DNA from: Thermohalobaculum sp039815685
Lineage (GTDB): Bacteria > Pseudomonadota > Alphaproteobacteria > Rhodobacterales > Rhodobacteraceae
Reading direction: 5' to 3'
Length of the DNA: 64,000 nucleotides
Assembly: GCA_039815685.1 (NCBI GenBank)
Contig: JBCBYV010000006.1
Coordinates: 137,914 to 201,913, forward strand
The translations under genes and the position numbers were made by a program. Under the pieces are notes generated by a model that was not told the DNA's origin, ran no database searches, and saw only the letters and a list, made by a program, of their open reading frames with translations. Below, piece after piece: positions 34,007-43,393 of this stretch (the stretch's first letter is position 1; the number at the start of each line of letters is the position of its first letter).

Positions 34007-37000
34007 ATGAAACTCCCGCAATTCTTCATCGACCGGCCGATTTTCGCCATCGTGATCTCGGCCTTCATCACCATCGTCGGCGCGCTCAGCTACTTCACGC
34101 TGCCCGTCGCCCAGTATCCGGAGGTCGCGCCGCCCAGCGTGCAGGTGACGGCCCAGTATCCCGGCGCCTCGGCCGAGACCATTGCCGAGACAGTGGCCAC
34201 CCCGCTCGAGCAGCAGATCAACGGCGTCGAAGGGATGCTCTACCTCTCGAGCCAGGCGACCGGCGACGGCAACCTGACCATCACCGTGACCTTCGAGCTC
34301 GGCACCGATCTCGATCAGGCGCAGGTGCTGGTGCAGAACCGCGTCAGCATCGCCGAGCCGCGGCTGCCGGAGGAGGTGCGCCGCCTCGGCATCGTCACGC
34401 AGAAGGCGTCTCCGGATCTTCTGATCGTGGTGCACATGTTCTCGCCCGACGGCTCGCGCGACGATCTCTACATCACCAGCGCGGCGCAGCGTGTGCGCGA
34501 CGAGCTGACCCGACTTGGCGGCGTCGGCCAGGTCAATATCTTCGGTGCGCGCGACTATGCGATGCGCATCTGGCTCGACCCGGAGCGGATCGCAGCGCTG
34601 GAAATGACGCCGTCCGAGGTGCTGGCTGCCGTGCGGGCGCAGAATGCGCAGGTCGCCTCCGGCCTTCTCAATCAGCAGCCGACGCCCGATGCAGCAGCCT
34701 TCGAGCTGTCGCTCCAGACGGCAGGCCGGCTCGCCGATCCGGCGGAGTTCGAGCGCATCATCGTGAAGCGCGGCGAGGAGGGACGTATCGTCCGCCTTGG
34801 CGACATCGCCCGCGTCGAGCTCGGCGCCGACCAGTACACGACGCGCGCCTATCTCAACGAAAACTCCGCCGTCGCCGTCGTCATCAACCAGCGGCCCGGC
34901 ACCAACGCGCTCGAGACCGCGAACGCCGTGAAGGCCACCATGGAGCGGCTGTCGGCCGAGTTCCCGGAAGGCCTCGCCTATGACGTGATCTACAACCCGA
35001 CCGAGTTCATCCAGGCCTCCATTGACGCCGTAGTCGCGACGATGATCGAGGCGGTGATGCTGGTCGTCGCCGTGGTGCTGCTCTTCCTCGGCACCTGGCG
35101 CGCGGCCGTGACGCCGATCCTTGCCATCCCGGTGAGCCTCGTCGGCACCTTCGCGGTGATGTCCGCCCTCGGCTACTCGATCAACAACCTCTCGCTCTTC
35201 GGCCTCGTGCTGGCGGTGGGCATCGTGGTCGACGACGCCATCATCGTGGTCGAAGGTATCGAGAAGCATATCCGGGGCGGCCTCTCCCCGCGCGATGCCG
35301 CCAAGCGGACGATGCGCGAGGTCTCGGGTGCGCTCATCGCCACCTCGCTTGTGCTTGCTGCCGTCTTCATCCCGACGGCTGCCGTCGCGGGTATCTCGGG
35401 CCAATTCTACCGCCAGTTCGCGGTGACGATCACGGCCGCCACGGCGATCTCGCTGCTCGTCTCTCTGACCCTCTCGCCGTCCCTCGCCGCGATGCTGCTG
35501 AAGCCCCATGGCGAGAAGAAGTCGGGGCTCCTGATGCGTCCCGTGATCTGGGCGCTTGGCAAGTTCGACCGTGGCTTCGATCGTGCCTCGGACGGCTACG
35601 CCTGGGCCACCACCCGGCTCGTGCGCGCGCCGATGATCATGCTGGCTCTCTTCGGCGGGCTGCTGCTCGCCACGGACCACCAGTTTGGCAAGGTCCCTGC
35701 GGGCTTCATCCCCGAGCAGGACCAGGGCTACTACATCACCGTCGTGCAGCTTCCCCCGGGCGCGTCGATCGAGCGGACGGATGCCGTCATACGCCAGGCG
35801 ACTTCCGAGCTCCTGGACATCCACGGGGTCGAGAACGCGGCGGTCTTCACCGGCCTCAACGGTGCCACGCTCACCACCGAGTCCAACACCGGCGTCATCT
35901 TCTTCACCACTACCCCCTTCGCGGAGCGTGAGGAAGCGGGCGTGGTGGCGGAGGAAGTGCTGGCCGAGGCCCGCGGTCGCATGGCCGGCATCACCGACGC
36001 CTCGATCTTCGTCATCGCCCCGCCGCCGGTGCGCGGCATCGGTACGGGCGGAGGCTTCAAGATGATGCTGCAGGACACGGGCGATGTGGGCCCCGCGGTG
36101 CTGGAGCAGGCGGCGCAGGCCCTGGCGGCCGAGGCCAATGCCGATCCTGAGCTCGTCGCGGTCTTCTCGCTCTACTCCACCGGCACGCCGCGCGTCTGGG
36201 CGGAGATCGACCGGGAGCGGGCGGAGATGCTGAACGTGCCCGTCGCCCGCGTGACCGAGGCGCTTGAGGTCTATCTCGGCTCGGCCTATGTGAACGACTT
36301 CAACCTCTTCGGCCGGACCTACCGGGTGATCGCCCAGGCGGATGCCCCCTACCGGCAGACGGCGGACGACGTCGCCCGCCTGCGCACCCGCTCGGACGAC
36401 GGTGCCATGGTGCCGCTCGGTGCAGTCGCGAGCTTCGAGGATGTGACGGGCCCGCTGCGTCAGCCCCGCTACAACCTCTACGCCGCCGCTGCCGTGCAGG
36501 GTCAGGCCGTACCGGGCGTCTCCTCGGCCGAGGCGCTGGTCAAGATGGAGGCGATTGCCGAGCGTGTCCTGCCGGCGGGTGTCTCCTTCGAGTGGACGGA
36601 GCTTGCCTTCCAGGAGAAGACCACCGACGACACGGCCGCTCTCGTCTTTGGCTTCGCGGTGCTCTTCGTCTTCCTCGTGCTCGCCGCACAGTATGAGAGC
36701 TGGGCGCTGCCTGCCGCGGTTATCCTGATCGTGCCGATGGTGCTCCTCTCCGCCATCACCGGCGTGTGGCTGGCCGGGCTCGACAACAACATCCTGGTGC
36801 AGATCGGCTTCGTGGTTCTCGTGGCCCTCGCCTCCAAGAACGCGATCCTGATCGTCGAGTTCGCCAAGCAGGCCGAGGATGAGGGTCTGAGACGCTGGGA
36901 TGCCGCGGTGCAGGCGGCGCGCACCCGGCTCCGCCCGATCGTGATGACCTCACTCGCCTTCATCCTCGGCGTCGTGCCGCTGATGCTCGCGACGGGTGCG

Positions 37001-37174
37001 GGGGCGGAGATGCGCCAGTCCCTCGGTGTCTCGGTCTTCTCTGGCATGCTGGGTGTGACGCTCTTCGGTCTCCTCTTCACCCCCGTCTTCTACGTGGCGG
37101 TGCGGAGCATCGAGGAGCGTCTGCGCGGCCGGCGCGCCCCGCTCGTCACGCAGATCGGCGGCAGCCTGATGTAA
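34007..37174 (+). CDS. RND efflux pump inner-membrane permease (HAE1/MexF-AcrB type)
   Basis: 1055 residues, the family's normal size. It starts with the typical FFIDRPIFAIVISAFITIVG helix and PVAQYPEVAPPSVQV; porter domains lie at ~40-330 and ~560-870; the proton-relay DD is in LAVGIVVDDAIIVVEGIEKH near 405-424; the second membrane half includes NAILIVEFAKQAED near 945. Twelve membrane helices are expected. With the adaptor upstream it exports hydrophobic compounds by proton antiport; an outer-membrane channel must come from elsewhere. A very strong terminator begins 42 bp after the stop. Confidence 0.96.
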   Translation: MKLPQFFIDRPIFAIVISAFITIVGALSYFTLPVAQYPEVAPPSVQVTAQYPGASAETIAETVATPLEQQINGVEGMLYLSSQATGDGNLTITVTFELGTDLDQAQVLVQNRVSIAEPRLPEEVRRLGIVTQKASPDLLIVVHMFSPDGSRDDLYITSAAQRVRDELTRLGGVGQVNIFGARDYAMRIWLDPERIAALEMTPSEVLAAVRAQNAQVASGLLNQQPTPDAAAFELSLQTAGRLADPAEFERIIVKRGEEGRIVRLGDIARVELGADQYTTRAYLNENSAVAVVINQRPGTNALETANAVKATMERLSAEFPEGLAYDVIYNPTEFIQASIDAVVATMIEAVMLVVAVVLLFLGTWRAAVTPILAIPVSLVGTFAVMSALGYSINNLSLFGLVLAVGIVVDDAIIVVEGIEKHIRGGLSPRDAAKRTMREVSGALIATSLVLAAVFIPTAAVAGISGQFYRQFAVTITAATAISLLVSLTLSPSLAAMLLKPHGEKKSGLLMRPVIWALGKFDRGFDRASDGYAWATTRLVRAPMIMLALFGGLLLATDHQFGKVPAGFIPEQDQGYYITVVQLPPGASIERTDAVIRQATSELLDIHGVENAAVFTGLNGATLTTESNTGVIFFTTTPFAEREEAGVVAEEVLAEARGRMAGITDASIFVIAPPPVRGIGTGGGFKMMLQDTGDVGPAVLEQAAQALAAEANADPELVAVFSLYSTGTPRVWAEIDRERAEMLNVPVARVTEALEVYLGSAYVNDFNLFGRTYRVIAQADAPYRQTADDVARLRTRSDDGAMVPLGAVASFEDVTGPLRQPRYNLYAAAAVQGQAVPGVSSAEALVKMEAIAERVLPAGVSFEWTELAFQEKTTDDTAALVFGFAVLFVFLVLAAQYESWALPAAVILIVPMVLLSAITGVWLAGLDNNILVQIGFVVLVALASKNAILIVEFAKQAEDEGLRRWDAAVQAARTRLRPIVMTSLAFILGVVPLMLATGAGAEMRQSLGVSVFSGMLGVTLFGLLFTPVFYVAVRSIEERLRGRRAPLVTQIGGSLM

Positions 37175-37215
37175 GCCACAGAATAGGCGCCCGACACCTC
37201 ACCTAGGGCGTCCCC

Positions 37216-37245
37216 GAGGGGCCCGGCCATCGCGCCGGGCCCCTC
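37216..37245. terminator. Strong bidirectional terminator between RND pump and GMC operons
   Basis: A perfect 12-bp GC-rich stem (gaggggcccggc / gccgggcccctc) with a 6-nt loop, followed on the plus strand by atcgttt. It separates two convergent operons and can serve both. Confidence 0.85.
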
Positions 37246-37281
37246 ATCGTTTCAGCGCCAACGCCAAACCCTCGCGTCAGA

Positions 37282-37725
37282 TCAGATGTCATCCCGGAAG
37301 CGCGCGAAAGGATTGCAGAACCGCTCCGCATCGGTGTTGAGAGCAAGGTAGTCGAGCGGTTCCTCGGACGCCGTGCCGTCATAGCTCGAGGACAACAGAA
37401 AATCGGTGACCACGCGCCGATCATAGTGTTCCACCCGCTGCCGCAGTCCGCTCGGCAACGCCTCGCGAAAGCTCGGCAGCAGGTAGAGCCCCGAGGCCGC
37501 CACCATCTCGAACTTCCAGTTCTTCGTCGTAACCGGGCCGTAGTCGCGCGCAAAGGCCGCTGCGGCCCCGGGCACGAGCCCATCGTCACCGAGATAATGG
37601 CGCAGGATGGCCTCCACCGTGTCCTCGACATCGAATTGCACAAAGCGGCGGCTGCCTTCGGCCATGGCCACGACGGCGATCAATCCCACGCCATTCGTCA
37701 GCAGTCGGCGGCGCGTCATGGTCAT
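37282..37725 (-). CDS. Tat-exported small subunit, gluconate 2-dehydrogenase subunit 3-like
   Basis: 147 residues. It begins with a twin-arginine signal (MTMTRRRLLTNG) and hydrophobic core to ~residue 22. The following helical domain (EDTVEAILRHYLGDD, then YLLPSFREALPSGLRQRVEH) resembles the small gamma subunit of membrane gluconate-type dehydrogenases. The GMC oxidoreductase encoded 3 bp upstream has no export signal of its own and is probably carried across the inner membrane with this subunit. No cytochrome c subunit is nearby. The family is recognised from the Tat signal, size and partner; direct sequence similarity is only moderate. Confidence 0.65.
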   Translation of the reverse strand: MTMTRRRLLTNGVGLIAVVAMAEGSRRFVQFDVEDTVEAILRHYLGDDGLVPGAAAAFARDYGPVTTKNWKFEMVAASGLYLLPSFREALPSGLRQRVEHYDRRVVTDFLLSSSYDGTASEEPLDYLALNTDAERFCNPFARFRDDI

Positions 37726-37728
37726 CCG

Positions 37729-39213
37729 TCAGGCCCCCCCAACGAGCTTGCGACCGGCGCGCAGCGACCAGGCCGCCGCGGTCAGGCTTGGGTTGCCGAC
37801 AGGTGCTGTCGGAAAGACGCTCGTGCCGACAACGTTGAGATTGCGGACCTGATGGTGGGTAAGGCTCGCATCCACGATACTGCGCTCGGGGTCGTGGCCC
37901 GCGGGCGTCGTGCATTGCAGATGCGACTCCGTCTCCCGCAGAACCGGCTCGCTGATATGCTCGACGCCCATGCCGGCGAAGACATCGGGCAGCGCGTCGA
38001 GGGCATGGGTCATCCCCTCCTCCGCGTAAGTGCCGTGGCTCTCGTGATGGATGATCGGGTTGGCACCCCAGTCCTCGGGCACCTCGATGAAGTTCTTCCG
38101 CTCGCGGAGGGCCTCCGAGTTCATCAGCACGTTCATCGTATTTAGGTGCTTGCCGCGCTCCAGCCGGAGCTTCTGCCACTTCCAGCGGTTGTCGAAGTAG
38201 TAGACGGCCGCCCCGTGCTCGCGGCGATGCTCCCCATCGAGGAGCTTGGTGTACTGTCCCGTCGCCGCCGTGCCGCCGTTCACCCCGGACAGAGCCTCGA
38301 ACTGCACTTCGACGTTCATGCCGTGCTGCTCGGCGATCCCGCGCCCAAGTTCGCGATGCCGGAGGCCGGAGCGTTCAAGGATCGCCGCGTTGTAGATGGC
38401 GTTCGCCCCAAGAACGAAATGGTCGCCCGAGATCGTGTGCCGACGGCCCTCACGCTCGAAGACCAGCCGCCTGATCGTGCCGGCCTCGGTTTCGAGGGCG
38501 AGCACGTTGGCGCCGGTGAGAAACCGCACCCTTGGATCCTCCAGCACATGAGGCAGGCCATTGAGCGCGGTGAACTTCGCGTTGCTCGGGCAGAGCCGGC
38601 ACTCACCGAATGCACAGCATAGCGAGCGGCGGAGACCGATGCTGTCCCGCGCGGCAGGCAGGCCGATCTGCAGCGGATCGCGCTCACGCAGCGCCATGTC
38701 GACGCTGGACCCGACAAAGGGTGGCAGCGGATAGGGACGAGAACGCCAGAACGGGCCGACACGCTCGTCATCCCCGGCGACGCCGATGATCTCCTCCGCA
38801 TCGCAGTAGTAGGGCTCGAGGTCGTCGTAGGAGATCGGCCAGTCCTCGCCCCGGCCATAGAGCGTCTTCATGCGGAAATCGGACGGATGCAGGCGGGGCG
38901 TCTGACCCCACCAGCACAGTGTGCCGCCGCCAAGCCCGATGGTGAAGTTCCAGACCTTGCTGCCTGCCGGACGGTCGTAGAACCGCTCGGCCATCACCGG
39001 GCTCTCCGGCCTCAGCGGATCGACTGCGTTTGTCTGAAGGGCGATCTGTTTTTCATGCGGGAGGTAGGCACCACGCTCGACGACAAGCATCCGCGCTGCG
39101 ATGTCCAACCGTTCCAGGGCGGCCTTCAGGAAGAACAGAGATCCAAAACCGCTACCGATCACGACAAGATCGTAGTTGCCGTCAATCTGTGATATCTCGA
39201 CGAAATTACGCAT
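37729..39213 (-). CDS. GMC family oxidoreductase (flavoprotein large subunit)
   Basis: 494 residues from the ATG at 39213, just before the FAD motif; a longer reading frame to 39315 adds an unconserved leader. FAD-binding VVIGSGFGSLFFLKAALE is at ~18-35, GLGGGTLCWWGQTPRLHP at ~92-109 and the C-terminal VGTSVFPTAPVGNPSLTAAA at ~457-476. A Cys cluster CCAFGECRLC (~191-200) is as in sugar- and alcohol-dehydrogenase members. GMC enzymes oxidise alcohols or sugars. The enzyme is paired with a Tat-exported subunit, which implies periplasmic action. The upstream region contains an AT-rich inverted repeat that may be an operator. Confidence 0.85.
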   Translation of the reverse strand: MRNFVEISQIDGNYDLVVIGSGFGSLFFLKAALERLDIAARMLVVERGAYLPHEKQIALQTNAVDPLRPESPVMAERFYDRPAGSKVWNFTIGLGGGTLCWWGQTPRLHPSDFRMKTLYGRGEDWPISYDDLEPYYCDAEEIIGVAGDDERVGPFWRSRPYPLPPFVGSSVDMALRERDPLQIGLPAARDSIGLRRSLCCAFGECRLCPSNAKFTALNGLPHVLEDPRVRFLTGANVLALETEAGTIRRLVFEREGRRHTISGDHFVLGANAIYNAAILERSGLRHRELGRGIAEQHGMNVEVQFEALSGVNGGTAATGQYTKLLDGEHRREHGAAVYYFDNRWKWQKLRLERGKHLNTMNVLMNSEALRERKNFIEVPEDWGANPIIHHESHGTYAEEGMTHALDALPDVFAGMGVEHISEPVLRETESHLQCTTPAGHDPERSIVDASLTHHQVRNLNVVGTSVFPTAPVGNPSLTAAAWSLRAGRKLVGGA

Positions 39214-39582
39214 ATCATTCTTGAACCGACACAGTACCAACGGTGCTGCCAGACAAAGATGCCCGGGCAGCAGGACGATTACTTCATCAGAGCAGCGCAT
39301 CCATTTCTTGGACACACTTCATCGCTCTCTCTGTCTTCGTAGACTTGAAACCGTTCAACCCACCCCGGGCCAGTTCCGACTCCATCCACCATGAGCGTAC
39401 GGCATGAACGCCAAGATTGAAACTCTGATTTTGATACAATCTTGCAGGGATCAAGTATCAAAGTTTCGTATAATATTAATGTGATCGCATTGACGTTAGC
39501 GTAGACTTACGATCCGTCACCAAAGGGAGGAAGCTGGCCGTCCGATAAAGAAAGTTCTTTGTCGATACGAAGGACCTACCAC
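39214..39582. other. AT-rich intergenic regulatory region
   Basis: About 370 bases between the divergently placed GMC start and the epimerase stop hold no gene. The part around 39400-39500 is markedly AT-richer than its surroundings, with the inverted repeat at 39430-39462 and a TATAAT-like hexamer at 39469-39474. Confidence 0.6.
39430..39462. promoter_or_regulatory. Candidate operator: inverted repeat upstream of GMC gene
   Basis: Perfect 8-bp arms TTTGATAC and GTATCAAA are separated by 17 bases; outside them GAAAC and GTTTC also pair, with a bulge on the left. The AT-rich setting some 220 bp upstream of the GMC start suggests a regulator-binding site. No regulator gene adjoins. Confidence 0.4.
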
Positions 39583-40596
39583 TCAGCAACCGTTATGGGC
39601 GCGATACCAGGCCACGAAGGCGGCGAGACCCTCGTCGAGCGGGGTCGAGGGGCGGAAGCCGATGGCGGCCTCGAGCCTCGAGGTATCCGCCGCCGTCGCC
39701 TCCACATCGCCGGGCTGCATCGGCAGAAGCCGCCGCTCCGCCCGGCGCCCGCAGGCGGCCTCCAGCAGGTCGATGAAGCGGCCGAGCGCCTCCGGCGCGC
39801 TGTTGCCGATGTTGAAAACCCGGTGCGGCGCCCAGGACGTGGCAGGATCAGGGGCCGCGCGGTCAAAGCCCGGTGACGGCTCGGCGGGCAGGTCGATCAA
39901 CCGCGCCACCGCCTCGACCACATCGTCCACATGCGTGAAGTCCCGGCGCATGTTGCCATGGTTGTAGACGTCGATCGGCTGGCCCGCGAGGATCGCCTTC
40001 GTGAACTTCCAGTAGGCCATGTCCGGCCGGCCGCGGGGTCCGTAGACGGTGAAGAAGCGCAGCCCCGTGGCCGGCAGCCCGAAGAGATGGGCATAGGAAT
40101 GCGCCATCAACTCGTTCGCCTTTTTCGTCGCTGCATAGAGGCTCACGGGATGATCGACGCTGTCCTCCTCGGCGAAGGGCACCTTCGTGTTCCCGCCGTA
40201 AACCGAGCTCGATGAGGCATAGAGCAGGTGACCCGTGCTGGCATGCCGACACCCCTCAAGCACCGCCAGAAAGCCCGTGAGATTGCTGTCGGCATAGTCG
40301 AACGGCGCCTTCAACCCGTGCCGCACCCCCGCTTGCGCCGCCAGATGCACCACGCGCGAGGGCCGTTCCCGCTCGAAGAGCATCGCGACAGCCTCACGGT
40401 TCGCGAGGTCCAGTTCCTCGAACCGCCAGCCTTCGCGGCCTTGGAGCCTCTTCAGACGCTCAGCCTTCAGTGCCGGATTGTAGTAGGGCGAGAAGTTGTC
40501 GATACCGAGAACCGGGCGGCCCTGGTCGATCAGGCGCTCCGCGAGCGCTGCCCCGATAAAGCCCGCAGCCCCCGTAACCAGGATGGCATCCCCCAT
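39583..40596 (-). CDS. UDP-glucuronate 4-epimerase-like NAD-dependent epimerase
   Basis: 337 residues. NAD-binding VTGAAGFIG is at residues 7-15; DNFSPYYNPALKAERLKRL near 33-51 is characteristic of UDP-glucuronate 4-epimerases (LspL/CapI type); the catalytic YAATK is near 144-148 after ASSSSVYG. It interconverts UDP-glucuronate and UDP-galacturonate in the cytoplasm for exopolysaccharide or LPS. The gene directly upstream encodes UDP-glucose dehydrogenase, which makes its substrate, and the two are 9 bp apart. Confidence 0.88.
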   Translation of the reverse strand: MGDAILVTGAAGFIGAALAERLIDQGRPVLGIDNFSPYYNPALKAERLKRLQGREGWRFEELDLANREAVAMLFERERPSRVVHLAAQAGVRHGLKAPFDYADSNLTGFLAVLEGCRHASTGHLLYASSSSVYGGNTKVPFAEEDSVDHPVSLYAATKKANELMAHSYAHLFGLPATGLRFFTVYGPRGRPDMAYWKFTKAILAGQPIDVYNHGNMRRDFTHVDDVVEAVARLIDLPAEPSPGFDRAAPDPATSWAPHRVFNIGNSAPEALGRFIDLLEAACGRRAERRLLPMQPGDVEATAADTSRLEAAIGFRPSTPLDEGLAAFVAWYRAHNGC

Positions 40597-40605
40597 CCCG
40601 CGCCC

Positions 40606-41910
40606 TCAGGGCCGGCCGACGGAGACGTATTCGAAGCCCGCGCCGCGCGCATCCTCCGACCGGTAGATGTTGCGCAGATCGATCATCAGCGGCTGCTTCA
40701 TGCCCTGGCGGAGACGCGTAAGGTCGAGCGCGCGAAACTCGTTCCATTCCGTCAGGATCACGACCGCATCGGCTTCCTGAGCGGCCGCATAGGCATCCTC
40801 GCACCAGGTGACGCCAGGCAGCAGCGCCTCCCCCTCCTTCCGGCCATGCGGGTCGGTGACGGCGACGCGCGCACCGGCACCGATCAGCGCGGGCACGACC
40901 GTCAGGGCGGGCGCATCCCGCATATCGTCGGTGTTCGGCTTGAAGGTCACGCCCAGCACGGCGATCGACTTGCCCGCCACCTTGTCGTCCATCGCCTCCA
41001 GGATCTTGTCGACCATGCGGCGTTTGCGCATGTCGTTCACGCTGATCACCGTCTCGACAATGCGGAGCGGCGAGGCGTAGTCCTGGCCGGAGCGGGCGAG
41101 GGCCGAGGTGTCCTTCGGGAAGCACGAGCCGCCATAGCCGGGCCCCGCATGCAGGAACTTCGAGCCGATGCGCCCGTCGAGCCCTATGCCCTTAGCCACG
41201 TGCTGCACGTCCCCGCCGGCCTTCTCGCAGAGATCCGCGATCTCGTTGATGAAGGTGATCTTGGTCGCGAGGAACGCGTTGGCCGCGTATTTGATGATCT
41301 CCGCGCTTTCGAGCGAGGTGACGACGATGGGCGTCTCGCGGAGGAAGAGCGGGCGGTAGATCTCGCGCATGACCTCCTCGGCCCGCTCCGTGGTGCAGCC
41401 GACGACGACGCGGTCGGGCCGCATGAAGTCCTCGATTGCCGCACCCTCGCGCAGGAACTCGGGGTTCGAGGCCACGTCGAAAGCCGCGCCGGGTGCGGCG
41501 GCGGCGATACGGCGCGCGACCTCGGCATTGGTGCCTACGGGCACGGTCGATTTGGTGACGACCACCGTGTAGCCGTCGAGGTTGCGGGCGACATCCTCCG
41601 CCGCCGCATAGACATATTGCAGATCCGCGTGCCCGTCGCCGCGCCGCGTCGGCGTACCCACCGCGATGAAGACCGCGTCCGCCGACTTGACCGCAGGCCC
41701 AAGCTCGGTTGTGAACGAAAGCCGACCGGCCTGCGCATTGCGGGCGATCAACATGTCGAGCCCGGGCTCGAAGATCGGCACCTCGCCGGCGTTCAGCGCG
41801 TCGATCTTCTTCGTCGAGACATCGACACAGGTGACCTCATGGCCGAAATCGGAGAAGCAGGCGCCTGACACGAGGCCGACATAGCCCGTCCCGATCATCG
41901 CAATCCGCAT
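40606..41910 (-). CDS. ugd: UDP-glucose 6-dehydrogenase
   Basis: 434 residues; the ATG at 41910 has GGAG at suitable distance, while the ATG at 41922 does not. NAD-binding MRIAMIGTGYVGLVSGACFS opens the protein; the catalytic Cys is in GYGGSCFPKDT near 255-265; the UDP-binding C-terminal domain follows (GVTFKPNTDDMRDAPA near 322-337). It oxidises UDP-glucose twice to UDP-glucuronate. Together with the downstream epimerase it supplies uronic acids for surface polysaccharide. Probably the first gene of the pair. Confidence 0.95.
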   Translation of the reverse strand: MRIAMIGTGYVGLVSGACFSDFGHEVTCVDVSTKKIDALNAGEVPIFEPGLDMLIARNAQAGRLSFTTELGPAVKSADAVFIAVGTPTRRGDGHADLQYVYAAAEDVARNLDGYTVVVTKSTVPVGTNAEVARRIAAAAPGAAFDVASNPEFLREGAAIEDFMRPDRVVVGCTTERAEEVMREIYRPLFLRETPIVVTSLESAEIIKYAANAFLATKITFINEIADLCEKAGGDVQHVAKGIGLDGRIGSKFLHAGPGYGGSCFPKDTSALARSGQDYASPLRIVETVISVNDMRKRRMVDKILEAMDDKVAGKSIAVLGVTFKPNTDDMRDAPALTVVPALIGAGARVAVTDPHGRKEGEALLPGVTWCEDAYAAAQEADAVVILTEWNEFRALDLTRLRQGMKQPLMIDLRNIYRSEDARGAGFEYVSVGRP

Positions 41911-41970
41911 GAGGCTCTCCATTACGCTGTGCGTGCCGGGGCGTAGCGGCAGCCCCCGGCGAAAACAAGG

Positions 41971-42000
41971 CGGCCCGCCTAGGCGCTGCTCGGCGGGCCG
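41971..42000 (-). terminator. Terminator of the hemC-hemD-hemX-hemY block
   Basis: A perfect 9-bp stem (cggcccgcc / ggcgggccg) with a 12-nt loop lies 26 bases past the hemY stop; on the minus strand it is followed by ccttgtttt, a T-rich run. Confidence 0.75.
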
Positions 42001-42025
42001 TCGGGTAGCAGTCTATGATGGGCGA

Positions 42026-43381
42026 TCAGCCCGCTGTGGTCGCGCTCTCCGGCTCCGCTGCCGCCGCCGCGCTGGGTGCCGCAGCCGCACCGTTCCCAGC
42101 GCCGGCAGATCCGACGAGGAGCGGCAGCAGAGCGGCGTCCGCGATCATTCCCTCGCCGCCACCCGGTGCGCCGATGCCGCGCACAAGCCAGGTGCGCACC
42201 TCCGTCTCCGGCCGACCCTCCCCGCGGGAGATCGCCGCTCGGATGGCGCAGTAGCGGCCCGAAGGCTCGGTCTCGTTGAGCTGCTTGAGTGCTGCCCGCG
42301 CGTCGTCCCACTTGCCTTCCATCAGCGCGAGCTCGGCACGCGTGTAATGCGTCTGCGCATGGCCTGGGTTCGAGGCGAACAGGGTCTCGAAGCGCTGCCG
42401 CCGCGCCTCGGGCGTCTCTTCGGGCTCGAGATCGGCGAAGACCGCGGCGACCTCTGGACCTGGTGCCGCCTTCCAAGCATCGGCGATGACCTTGCTCGCC
42501 TGCTTGGTGGCGCCCGTCTCGGCCAGGTGCTTCGCGGCCTTGGCCGTGGCCTCTCTGTTCGAGGGATCGACCTTCGCGGCCTCCACCGCCAGCTTCAGCG
42601 CATCGCCCGACCGGCCCTGATCCTGCGCCTCGGCGGCGCGGGCGAGGCCCAGATTGGCTTCCCGCCGCGCGGCCTCCTCGCTCGTGATGAGGTTGTTACG
42701 CTTGAGCGAGACCAGCGTCGCCTTCGCGCCATCCCAGTCGAACTTCTGGACCTGCATGCCGTAGAGACCCTCGAGCGTCTCCTTGTCATCGGTCTTCAGG
42801 CCCACCGCCGTGCGCGCCAGGATCTCGGCCGTTTCACGCTCACCGTCGGTCTCGGCGAGGCGGAGGAGGCCCTTCACCCCGACGAGCGCCGTCTCGGAAT
42901 GATCGGCGAGCGCGCGGTAATATGCCTTCGCCTTGTCCTTGTCGCCGGAAAGCTCCGCCGCCTGAGCGCTCACCAGCCGGGTCACGTTCGGCCGCTTCAG
43001 CTTGCGCTCGGCCAGCGCCGCCTTCTGCTTCGCTTTCCGCCCGTCGCCCATGGCGATCGCGGCCTGAGCCTGCGCCAGCGCCTCGGCCCCCTTCCGCTCG
43101 TCCGCGCGCTGGAAGTACCGGGTGAAGCTCGAGTCATTGCCAACGATGAAGTTGAAGAGCGCGATCAGGAAGCCCGAGACCTTCAGCAGCAGATAGAGCG
43201 CGAGGAACAGCGCCACGAGCAGCAGCACGGCGATCACGGGCCGGATGTTCTCGATCTCGAGATCGTAGAACTTGATCGAGACGCCGTCCCCCGCAGGCGC
43301 GGTGGCGAGGATGTGTCCCACGAAGGCGAGCCCGCCGACAATCGAGATGAAGACGGCGAACTTGATGATGGAATTAAGCAC
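42026..43381 (-). CDS. hemY: HemY-like TPR membrane protein
   Basis: 451 residues. Two membrane helices at the N-terminus (~5-27 and ~48-75, separated by a short loop) are followed by a HemY N-domain (RADERKGAEALAQAQAAIAMGDGRKAKQKA) and TPR-like helices to ~400. The C-terminal tail is Ala-rich. This is the HemY of the proteobacterial hemCDXY cluster, not protoporphyrinogen oxidase; its role in tetrapyrrole synthesis is poorly defined. It follows the HemX-like gene by 12 bp. Confidence 0.88.
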   Translation of the reverse strand: MLNSIIKFAVFISIVGGLAFVGHILATAPAGDGVSIKFYDLEIENIRPVIAVLLLVALFLALYLLLKVSGFLIALFNFIVGNDSSFTRYFQRADERKGAEALAQAQAAIAMGDGRKAKQKAALAERKLKRPNVTRLVSAQAAELSGDKDKAKAYYRALADHSETALVGVKGLLRLAETDGERETAEILARTAVGLKTDDKETLEGLYGMQVQKFDWDGAKATLVSLKRNNLITSEEAARREANLGLARAAEAQDQGRSGDALKLAVEAAKVDPSNREATAKAAKHLAETGATKQASKVIADAWKAAPGPEVAAVFADLEPEETPEARRQRFETLFASNPGHAQTHYTRAELALMEGKWDDARAALKQLNETEPSGRYCAIRAAISRGEGRPETEVRTWLVRGIGAPGGGEGMIADAALLPLLVGSAGAGNGAAAAPSAAAAAEPESATTAG

Positions 43382-43393
43382 GGTCCTGCTCCC

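Noticed and set aside
32243..35824. 1193-codon open frame on the minus strand
   Set aside because: It lies antisense to LysR, the RND adaptor and permease, which have clear motifs. High third-position GC keeps antisense frames open; the translation is compositionally biased and has no domain pattern.
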